Assembly: GCA_021795795.1 (NCBI GenBank)
Contig: JAJYPA010000275.1
Coordinates: forward strand, 1 to 10,250
From: Pseudomonadota bacterium
Lineage (GTDB): Bacteria; Pseudomonadota; Gammaproteobacteria; Halothiobacillales; Halothiobacillaceae
Length of the DNA: 10,250 nucleotides
Direction: 5' to 3'
A model generated the notes under the pieces. That model made no database searches. It was not told the DNA's origin and worked only from the letters and a program-made list of their open reading frames with translations. The position numbers and the translations under genes are program-made. Positions 5,579-10,250 of the stretch are shown here, piece after piece. Position 1 is the stretch's first letter. Every line of letters starts with the position of its first letter.

Positions 5579-5935
5579 TCAGTTTTTGCTGAACAGTTTG
5601 GCGAGCACAAAGCCGATGCCGAAGGCAGTGAGCAGGCTGGCGACCGGATGCCGTTCGATGACCTGTTCTGCTTGATCGACGGTGGCACGCGTCTTCTCGC
5701 TCACGCCCTCTTTGGCCGCATTCACCCGCTGATTTAAGGTGTCGATTGCATCATGCAGCGTATTGATGGCGTCCTGCCCGAGTGCTTCGGCCTTGTTTTG
5801 GCCGCGTGTTTTCATGGCAGTCAACAGCTCGGCCAAATCGGCCTTGAGTTGATGCATGTCTTGCTTGATGGCGGCGAGTTCTTCGTTGCCGGTGGTGTTT
5901 GATGTGGCGTCTGTGGTTTTGGGGGCGGTGGGCAT
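5579..5935 (-). CDS. DUF883 (ElaB/YqjD-like) membrane-anchored protein
   Basis: This 118-residue protein has a polar Thr/Asn-rich N-terminus, a long coiled-coil region at about 18-95 (ELAAIKQDMHQLKADLAELL, then DAINTLHDAIDTLNQRV), and a C-terminal membrane helix at about 97-113 introduced by ERHPVASLLTAFGIGFVLA. The conserved HP before a glycine-containing helix is typical of DUF883. In E. coli, YqjD and ElaB are stationary-phase, tail-anchored inner-membrane proteins that bind ribosomes through the soluble part. ATG 5935 has a strong AAGGAG eight bases upstream, the best ribosome binding site of the operon, and it is the first gene. An 85-base gap with a hairpin separates it from aroE. Confidence 0.9.
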   Translation of the reverse strand: MPTAPKTTDATSNTTGNEELAAIKQDMHQLKADLAELLTAMKTRGQNKAEALGQDAINTLHDAIDTLNQRVNAAKEGVSEKTRATVDQAEQVIERHPVASLLTAFGIGFVLAKLFSKN

Positions 5936-5969
5936 AATGCGATCTCCTTTGGTGACAAGGGTTCATCCT

Positions 5970-5988
5970 ACACCGGTTTGACCGGTGT
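5970..5988. repeat. perfect hairpin between aroE and the DUF883 gene
   Basis: ACACCGGT (5970-5977) and ACCGGTGT (5981-5988) form an eight-pair stem with a three-base loop. It lies downstream of aroE and 35 bases upstream of the DUF883 start. It could end the rpiA-aroE transcript, though no T-run follows on the minus strand, or be an operator or RNA-stabilising hairpin for the next operon. The GC-rich stem with a tight loop is clear; the function is inference. Confidence 0.5.
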
Positions 5989-6020
5989 GCGTGTTCGGGC
6001 GCCCCTTTAAAGTGTTTTAA

Positions 6021-6872
6021 TCAGCCCAAGGCCAGTTGTTTCTTGAGCAAATCCCGTACGTGATCCGTTTGGGGTCGGATGCCATGCCAAATATAGAAAC
6101 TCTCGGCCGCTTGCTCGACCAGCATGCCCAGACCGTCGAATGCGGTAGCGCCCAAGGCCGCACCCCACTGCATGAATACGGTGGGCGCGCGTCCATAGGC
6201 CATGTCGTAGACGGTGGTGTTCTGCCCGATCAACGCGTCCGGCAGCGGAAGCTGTTCACCGCTGAGGCTGGCGGAAGTCGCGTTGATGATGAGATCGAAC
6301 GGTTCTGCGGGGAGGGCATCCAGCGCGCAGGCGCCAAGCTGCGTTCCCGCCAGATCCTGAAAATCGGTTGCCAGTTGTTCGGCCGTTGCCGCGCGGCGAT
6401 TGGCGATGAGCAATTGCGTGGGTTCTTCAGCCAGCAGGGGCGCGAGCACGCCGCGCGAGGCCCCACCCGCGCCTAGCAGCAGGACCTTTTTGCCTTTGAG
6501 TGGGATCTGGTGGAACGCGAGGTCGCGCAGTAAACCCACGCCATCGGTGTTGTCGCCCCGAATATCGGATGACACATCGGATGACCGGGGATCTGCCGGG
6601 AAAATCAGCGTATTGACGGCCCCTGCCCGCTGTGCCCGTTCGCTTAGCGTAGCGCATAAGGCAAACGCTTCGGCCTTGAAGGGGACGGTAACGTTCAGCC
6701 CGAGCCCACCTTCGCTGCGAAATTGTGCCACGGTTGCAATGAACCCATCCAAAGGTGCCAGAATCGCCGTGTAATCCAGATCGATGCCAGTTTGTTCGGC
6801 AAAGGCGCGATGGATCAGCGGCGACCGACTGTGGGCAATAGGGTTGCCAATCACCCCGTATCGAACTGTCAT
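6021..6872 (-). CDS. aroE: shikimate dehydrogenase (NADP+)
   Basis: This 283-residue enzyme reduces 3-dehydroshikimate to shikimate with NADPH, the fourth step of the shikimate pathway to aromatic amino acids and folate. It shows the shikimate-binding SRS in GNPIAHSRSP (residues 15-17), catalytic Lys66 in NVTVPFK, catalytic Asp110 in GDNTDGVG, the NADP-binding loop GAGGASRG at 134-141, and the NRR cofactor-specificity motif near 158. The end QAAESFYIWHGIRP is typical. Length is slightly over the usual 270-275 because of an extra loop at about 93-104 (DPRSSDVSSDIR), encoded by a short tandem repeat. ATG 6872 lies eight bases after the rpiA stop, so the two are co-transcribed. The product is cytosolic. 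Confidence 0.97.
   Translation of the reverse strand: MTVRYGVIGNPIAHSRSPLIHRAFAEQTGIDLDYTAILAPLDGFIATVAQFRSEGGLGLNVTVPFKAEAFALCATLSERAQRAGAVNTLIFPADPRSSDVSSDIRGDNTDGVGLLRDLAFHQIPLKGKKVLLLGAGGASRGVLAPLLAEEPTQLLIANRRAATAEQLATDFQDLAGTQLGACALDALPAEPFDLIINATSASLSGEQLPLPDALIGQNTTVYDMAYGRAPTVFMQWGAALGATAFDGLGMLVEQAAESFYIWHGIRPQTDHVRDLLKKQLALG
6564..6585. repeat. 12-base-period tandem repeat inside aroE
   Basis: ATCGGATGAC occurs at 6564-6573 and again at 6576-6585, a period of 12 bases, which keeps the frame. It encodes the SSDV/SSDI pair in a surface loop of AroE just before the GDNTDG motif. Replication slippage is the likely origin. Confidence 0.6.
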
Positions 6873-6880
6873 CGTGCGGC

Positions 6881-7543
6881 TTAGATCGTGAGGGTGCGCA
6901 CGCCTTCGGCGGCGGCAAGAATCAACACATCGGCAGGGCGCAGGGCGAACAGACCAACGGTGACGATGCCGGGAATATTGTTGAGTTCGGCTTCGAGCTT
7001 GGCTGGTTCCATGATCTCCATGTTGTGGATGTCGAGAATCTGGTTGCCATTGTCGGTGACAAAACCATCACGGTACACCGGTTGACCGCCCCGCTTGACC
7101 AGTTCGCGTGCGATCATGCTGCGGGCCATGGGGATGACTTCGATCGGCAGCGGGAATTTTCCCAGACGCGGTACCAGCTTGGTCTCGTCGGCCACGCAGA
7201 CGAATTTTTTCGCCATGTGCGCAATGATCTTTTCGCGGGTCAAAGCGCCGCCGCCGCCCTTGATGAGCTGCAGGTTGGCATTGGTTTCATCCGCACCGTC
7301 GATGTAGACCGGAATGTCGCCCACGCCATTGAGGTCGAACACTTCGATGCCGTGTGCCCGCAAACGCTTGGTGCTGGCCTCGGAGCTGGAAACGGCGCCT
7401 TCGATCTTGTGCTTGATGGTGGCCAGTTCATCGATAAAGAAATTCACGGTCGACCCCGTACCAACCCCGACAATACTGCCGGTTTGTACGTATTGAAGCG
7501 CTGCCTTGGCTGCCTGTTGTTTGAGTTGGTCTTGTGGGGTCAT
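6881..7543 (-). CDS. rpiA: ribose-5-phosphate isomerase A
   Basis: This 220-residue enzyme interconverts ribose 5-phosphate and ribulose 5-phosphate in the pentose phosphate pathway, and in the Calvin cycle of autotrophs. Key motifs are [15 protein letters not shown] (phosphate loop GTGST at 28-32), SSSEAST at 52-58, DGADETN at 82-88, and [11 protein letters not shown] at 95-105 containing catalytic Glu104. Length matches E. coli RpiA (219). ATG 7543 is chosen because AAGGA lies eight bases upstream and the family begins at this point; the frame is open 33 codons further but that part is not family-like. It is divergent from ilvA, a linkage also known in Pseudomonas, and leads an rpiA-aroE pair. 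Confidence 0.97.
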   Translation of the reverse strand: MTPQDQLKQQAAKAALQYVQTGSIVGVGTGSTVNFFIDELATIKHKIEGAVSSSEASTKRLRAHGIEVFDLNGVGDIPVYIDGADETNANLQLIKGGGGALTREKIIAHMAKKFVCVADETKLVPRLGKFPLPIEVIPMARSMIARELVKRGGQPVYRDGFVTDNGNQILDIHNMEIMEPAKLEAELNNIPGIVTVGLFALRPADVLILAAAEGVRTLTI

Positions 7544-7818
7544 GTTCAGTTCCTTGTTGTTATCGATGGTTCGTTTGCCTTGGTTGATCGCCATACCTGC
7601 CAATAGCTGGTTTTCGGCCGCCGAACGAGGCGTGCCAAACACGCTGTACGCGGTTAAATCGAACCGATGAGCAGTTTGACGATAATTGTCGGCGGTTATT
7701 CTGGCATGATAGGGCGCTCAGTGCATCATCTGCTTGTACTGCTTCGTCTTTTCGCGCGCATCGTTTGCCCGGGCATTTCTTCGTGTCATTCGGTGCCCAA
7801 TCGTTCAAGGAGCTGGAT
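7544..7818. promoter_or_regulatory. divergent rpiA/ilvA intergenic region
   Basis: These 275 bases must contain the promoters for rpiA (leftward) and ilvA (rightward). The best rightward candidate I see is TTGACG at 7676-7681 with TATTCT 15 bases later, a short spacer, so it is tentative. No leader peptide with repeated Ile/Val/Leu codons and no attenuator-like hairpin with a T-run is visible before ilvA. The Shine-Dalgarno for ilvA is AAGGAG at 7807-7812. Confidence 0.4.
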
Positions 7819-9342
7819 TTGTCCGCCTTACTTCAGGATTATCTTCATCGGATTTTGACCGCACGGGTGTACGACGTGGCGAAAGACACGCCGCTGACGC
7901 CCGCAATTCTGATTTCCGAGCGTCTGGATAATCGAATTTTGTTGAAGCGTGAGGACACGCAGCCGGTCTTCTCCTTCAAGCTGCGCGGCGCGTATAACAT
8001 GATGCATCGGCTGAAAAGCGAGGGACAGCTGGGCAGTGGTGTGATTACCGCTTCGGCTGGCAATCATGCCCAGGGCGTGGCGCTGGCAGCCCAGAAGCTG
8101 GGTGTGGCCGCCACCATCGTGATGCCGTTGACGACCCCCGCCATCAAGGTCGATGCCGTTCGCCGACGCGGTGCGAAGGCCGTCCTGCACGGAGATACCT
8201 TCGATGAGGCATTCGCTCATGCACAGCAGCTTACTCAGTCCGAAGGTTTGGCTTTTATCCCGCCTTATGATCACCCGGATATCATTGCCGGGCAGGGTAC
8301 CATCGGTGCGGAGATTCTGCGCCATCACCCCGACCCGATTCACGCGATTTTTGTTCCAGTCGGCGGCGGCGGTCTGATTGCGGGCATCGCGGCCTATGTG
8401 AAGATGTTGCGCCCGGAAATCCGGATCATCGGTGTCGAGCCGGACGATGCAGCCTGTCTGGCTGCGGCCATGACCGCTGGTGAGCGGGTGGTTCTGGAGC
8501 AGGTCGGGTTGTTCGCCGATGGGGTTGCAGTCAAACAGGTAGGCGAATATCCCTTCGCCGTGGCGCAGCAAGCGGTTGATGAAGTGATCACCGTCGATAC
8601 CGATGCAATGACCGCCGCCATCAAGGACATGTTCGATGATACCCGCAGCATCAACGAAGCGGCAGGGGCATTGGCACTGGCCGGATTGAAAAAATACGTC
8701 AAGCAGCACGATCTGCACGGCGAGACACTGATCGCAATCGCTTCGGGCGCCAACATGAATTTTGACCGGTTGCGTTTCGTGGCCGAACGAGCGGATATCG
8801 GCGAGCAGAAGGAAGCCCTTTTTGCAGTCACCATCCCGGAAAAACCGGGCAGCTTCCAGGTGTTTTGCGAACTGCTCGGCCGTCGCCAGATTACCGAATT
8901 CAACTACCGTTACGCGGATCAGGATCGGGCGCATATCTTTGTGGGCATCCGTCTGGATACGCCCTCGGATCGGTCCGCCGTCTTCAATCGGCTGGTGCAT
9001 GCTGATTATCCCGTGATCGACCTGACCGACAACGAAATGGCCAAACTGCATGCGCGGCATATGGTCGGCGGCCATGCGCACGGCATAAGCGATGAGCGTC
9101 TGTACCGCTTCGAGTTTCCCGAGCGCCCCGGCGCGCTGCTCCGCTTCCTGACCCATCTGGGCGCACGCTGGAACATCAGCCTGTTCCACTATCGCAATCA
9201 GGGTGCGGATTACGGCCGTGTACTTGTGGGCGTTCAAGTGGAGCAGGGCGCCATGGACGAGTTCATAACGTACCTCGATGAACTGAGCTATCCCTACTGG
9301 CCGGAAAGCGACAACCCGGTTTACAGCCTGTTTTTGGCTTGA
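7819..9342 (+). CDS. ilvA: threonine deaminase, biosynthetic (PLP-dependent)
   Basis: This 507-residue enzyme converts L-threonine to 2-oxobutanoate and ammonia, the first committed step to isoleucine. The catalytic part has Lys54 in FSFKLRGAYN (PLP Schiff base), SAGNHAQG at 79-86, and the phosphate-binding VGGGGL at 181-186, with ASGAN near 309. The C-terminal half carries two ACT-like regulatory domains, at about 333-402 (VTIPEKPGSFQVFCELLG) and 428-495 (FEFPERPGALLRFLTHLG), as in the isoleucine-inhibited long form; E. coli IlvA is 514 residues. The start is set at TTG 7819 because AAGGAG lies six bases upstream and the family begins at LQDYL. An earlier TTG at 7765 would add 18 residues unlike the family and has no ribosome binding site. 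Confidence 0.96.
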   Translation: MSALLQDYLHRILTARVYDVAKDTPLTPAILISERLDNRILLKREDTQPVFSFKLRGAYNMMHRLKSEGQLGSGVITASAGNHAQGVALAAQKLGVAATIVMPLTTPAIKVDAVRRRGAKAVLHGDTFDEAFAHAQQLTQSEGLAFIPPYDHPDIIAGQGTIGAEILRHHPDPIHAIFVPVGGGGLIAGIAAYVKMLRPEIRIIGVEPDDAACLAAAMTAGERVVLEQVGLFADGVAVKQVGEYPFAVAQQAVDEVITVDTDAMTAAIKDMFDDTRSINEAAGALALAGLKKYVKQHDLHGETLIAIASGANMNFDRLRFVAERADIGEQKEALFAVTIPEKPGSFQVFCELLGRRQITEFNYRYADQDRAHIFVGIRLDTPSDRSAVFNRLVHADYPVIDLTDNEMAKLHARHMVGGHAHGISDERLYRFEFPERPGALLRFLTHLGARWNISLFHYRNQGADYGRVLVGVQVEQGAMDEFITYLDELSYPYWPESDNPVYSLFLA

Positions 9343-9362
9343 TTCATCTGATGAGAATCCCG

Positions 9363-9392
9363 GTTTTTTCTGACTTCCGGCTCAGAAAAAAC
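9363..9392. repeat. perfect inverted repeat after ilvA
   Basis: GTTTTTTCTGA (9363-9373) and TCAGAAAAAAC (9382-9392) form an 11-pair stem around the loop CTTCCGGC, 20 bases after the ilvA stop. The T-run is on the 5' arm and the A-run on the 3' arm, the reverse of a standard intrinsic terminator, so it may not terminate ilvA in the usual way. It sits 14 bases before the first DnaA box. Confidence 0.55.
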
Positions 9393-9405
9393 TGTGCACA
9401 GTTAT

Positions 9406-9414
9406 TGTGGATAA
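9406..9414 (-). promoter_or_regulatory. DnaA box, perfect
   Basis: TGTGGATAA, the reverse complement of TTATCCACA, with no mismatch. It is the most ilvA-proximal box. Confidence 0.7.
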
Positions 9415-9636
9415 CCCAGTGCATCACCGTCTGATGACCATCAGCAAGCCCATGCCATCAATGGCTTAGCACAATTGGTCAAAAAATCATCAGATATACG
9501 CACCGGCTTTGTCTATGCGAATAACCTGTTGTTTTTAATTGATATAAATAAACTTTCAGATTGAGTCCGGTCGCTCTTGTTCCGTGCCTGCGTTCATGTT
9601 AGCCGTTCGAATGCACGATGTTTTAATCTTCAGCCC

Positions 9637-9645
9637 TGTGGATAA
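9637..9645 (-). promoter_or_regulatory. DnaA box, perfect
   Basis: TGTGGATAA with no mismatch, in the same orientation as the box at 9406. A weaker copy, TGTGTATTA (9649-9657), begins three bases after it. Confidence 0.7.
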
Positions 9646-9793
9646 CTTTGTGTATTAATTGAGTGGATTCCTGAGTTTATTGGTCGATATTGGCTTAACT
9701 GTTTGATTTCAAGGATGCGATTTTTCGTGCCAATCGGAATGGGTGGTTTGGTCCAGAAAAAATCAAAAATTCAAGCACCCAGTCAACGATTTT

Positions 9794-9802
9794 TTATCCA
9801 CA
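9794..9802 (+). promoter_or_regulatory. DnaA box, perfect
   Basis: TTATCCACA with no mismatch, facing the opposite way to the other two perfect boxes. A single-mismatch reversed box, TGTGGATGA (9808-9816), begins five bases after it, making a convergent pair. Confidence 0.7.
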
Positions 9803-9920
9803 AAACCTGTGGATGAACCTGTGGGTTGTTTACGGGCATCTTGCCGGAGCCATGTGAGATCAAGTAGTTGAGGGATTGGTGAAAAAATAGGCAGCAAAAC
9901 AAACCCGAAAAAAATACAGA

Positions 9921-9960
9921 AGTTAACTAATTGATTTATATATTTTATTTTTTTAAAAAA
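9921..9960. other. A+T-rich tract, possible DNA unwinding element
   Basis: Only 3 of 40 bases are G or C, with runs TTTTATTTTTTT and AAAAAA, in a genome region otherwise near 55% G+C. It lies about 105 bases after the last DnaA box and about 40 bases before the IS end. Confidence 0.5.
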
Positions 9961-9997
9961 TTGCCACCTTCTGGCTTGAGTCCGTGCGGTCATTTTG

Positions 9998-10001
9998 CTA
10001 A
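9998..10001. repeat. CTAA, likely target-site duplication (left copy)
   Basis: CTAA directly precedes the IS end and fits the YTAR target preference of IS5-group elements, which duplicate four bases. The right copy lies outside the window. Confidence 0.5.
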
Positions 10002-10020
10002 GGAACCTCTGATTGAATCC
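10002..10020 (+). repeat. left terminal inverted repeat of the IS
   Basis: GGAACCTCTGATTGAATCC begins right after the presumed target copy and resembles IS5-group ends (GGAA-C-TCTG). The inner boundary cannot be fixed without the right end. Confidence 0.55.
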
Positions 10021-10070
10021 CCCCAAATCAGATAAACTAGTGTGAAACCATCGTGTTAGGTGCCGGATCG

Positions 10071-10250
10071 ATGAAACAGACAAGTTTTGCCTCGCTAAGC
10101 TTTGCGTCGAAGAAGAAAAAGATGCGCAAGGAGTTGTTTCTTGAGCAGATGCAAGCGTGCGTGCCGTGGCCACAGTTCGAAGCGGTGATTGAACCGTACT
10201 ATCCCAAATCAGGGCGGCGCGGCGGCCAGCCGATCGGCATCACGACCATG
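10071..10250 (+). CDS. IS5-family transposase, N-terminal 60 residues
   Basis: ATG 10071 opens a frame that is still open at the window end. The product begins MKQTSFASLSFASKKKKMRK and continues ELFLEQMQACVPWPQFEAVI, EPYYPKSGRRGGQPIG. This is the N-terminal region of IS5-group DDE transposases (basic KKKK segment, then the FLxxMxxxVPW motif and PYYPK). The catalytic DDE residues lie beyond the window, so whether the gene is intact cannot be judged. No strong Shine-Dalgarno is seen; GGTGCCGG lies a few bases upstream. IS transposases are usually weakly translated. Confidence 0.9.
   Translation, partial: MKQTSFASLSFASKKKKMRKELFLEQMQACVPWPQFEAVIEPYYPKSGRRGGQPIGITTM

Larger units (their letters stand above)
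9395..9962. other. DnaA-box cluster with A+T-rich tract: candidate replication origin
   Basis: The 650 bases between ilvA and the IS element hold no credible gene. They contain three exact matches to the DnaA box TTATCCACA (9406-9414 and 9637-9645 in reverse, 9794-9802 forward), one single-mismatch copy at 9808-9816 (TCATCCACA reversed) and a weaker one at 9649-9657. A tract at 9921-9960 has only three G/C in 40 bases, suitable as a DNA unwinding element. Only one GATC is seen near 9856, so SeqA/Dam-type control is not suggested. Clustered boxes plus an A+T-rich tract are the hallmarks of bacterial oriC. Alternatives are a DnaA-titrating locus or the regulatory region of a dnaA gene lying beyond the IS. 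Confidence 0.6.
10002..10250 (+). mobile_element. IS5-family insertion sequence, left part
   Basis: The element begins at GGAACCTCTGATTGAATCC, a terminal repeat of the IS5/IS1106 kind, after a CTAA target copy. The transposase gene starts 69 bases inside and runs past the window edge, so the right end is not seen. TCTGATT (10008-10014) and AATCAGA (10026-10032) form a small inverted repeat overlapping the terminal repeat, often found in such ends. The element is inserted at the edge of the DnaA-box region. Confidence 0.8.

Noticed and set aside
7025..7606. 193-codon open frame on the plus strand
   Set aside because: It is antisense to rpiA and ends inside the intergenic region; no protein-like features.
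7828..9237. 469-codon open frame on the minus strand
   Set aside because: It is wholly antisense to ilvA, whose motifs are unmistakable; the product is not family-like and is a by-product of GC-rich codon use.
9763..10173. 136-codon open frame on the minus strand
   Set aside because: It crosses the DnaA-box region, the A+T-rich tract and the IS boundary, so a gene there would be chimeric; composition is erratic.
1..10250. CRISPR array, tRNA or rRNA genes
   Set aside because: No regularly spaced repeats and no tRNA or rRNA signatures were seen on either strand.

Overview
The window looks like a gammaproteobacterial chromosome. The rpiA/ilvA divergent pair is a gammaproteobacterial arrangement, the core genes have GC-rich third positions, and the DUF883-holin-like operon and PsiE fit the same group. 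Genus cannot be fixed from sequence alone.

Region 1 (1 to about 2125) is an accessory patch resembling a decayed integron cassette array. It holds a short partial ORF, a possible 36-codon gene, a GIY-YIG (T5orf172-like) gene broken by two in-frame stops, a site with attC architecture (770-849), and two head-to-tail BrnT/BrnA-type toxin-antitoxin modules. The first module looks intact. The toxin of the second carries an in-frame TAG, while its antitoxin is open and ends in a perfect inverted repeat with a GTTAGC core. No integrase is visible.

Region 2 (2248-3775) has a DUF924 gene convergent with a PsiE-family membrane protein gene. A stretch of about 390 bases without an intact gene follows, with a possible C-terminal gene remnant on the minus strand.

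Region 3 (3776-7543, minus strand) is conserved core. The order of transcription is rpiA, aroE, a hairpin-containing gap, a DUF883 (ElaB/YqjD-like) gene, a holin-like (YqjE-type) membrane protein gene, a small membrane protein gene, and a BaiN/HI0933-type flavoprotein gene overlapping the previous gene by ATGA. RpiA makes ribulose/ribose 5-phosphate interconversion possible; AroE serves aromatic amino acid synthesis. ilvA (7819-9342) is divergent on the plus strand, starts at TTG behind a strong Shine-Dalgarno, and makes threonine deaminase for isoleucine synthesis.

Region 4 (9343-10250) is a gene-free stretch of about 660 bases with three perfect DnaA boxes (TTATCCACA), two near-matches and a 40-base tract that is about 92% A+T. 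This looks like a replication origin or another DnaA-binding locus. An IS5-family element starts directly after it at 10002, preceded by CTAA, and its transposase gene runs off the window end. The origin-like region and the decayed cassette/toxin-antitoxin patch are the two parts most worth following up.
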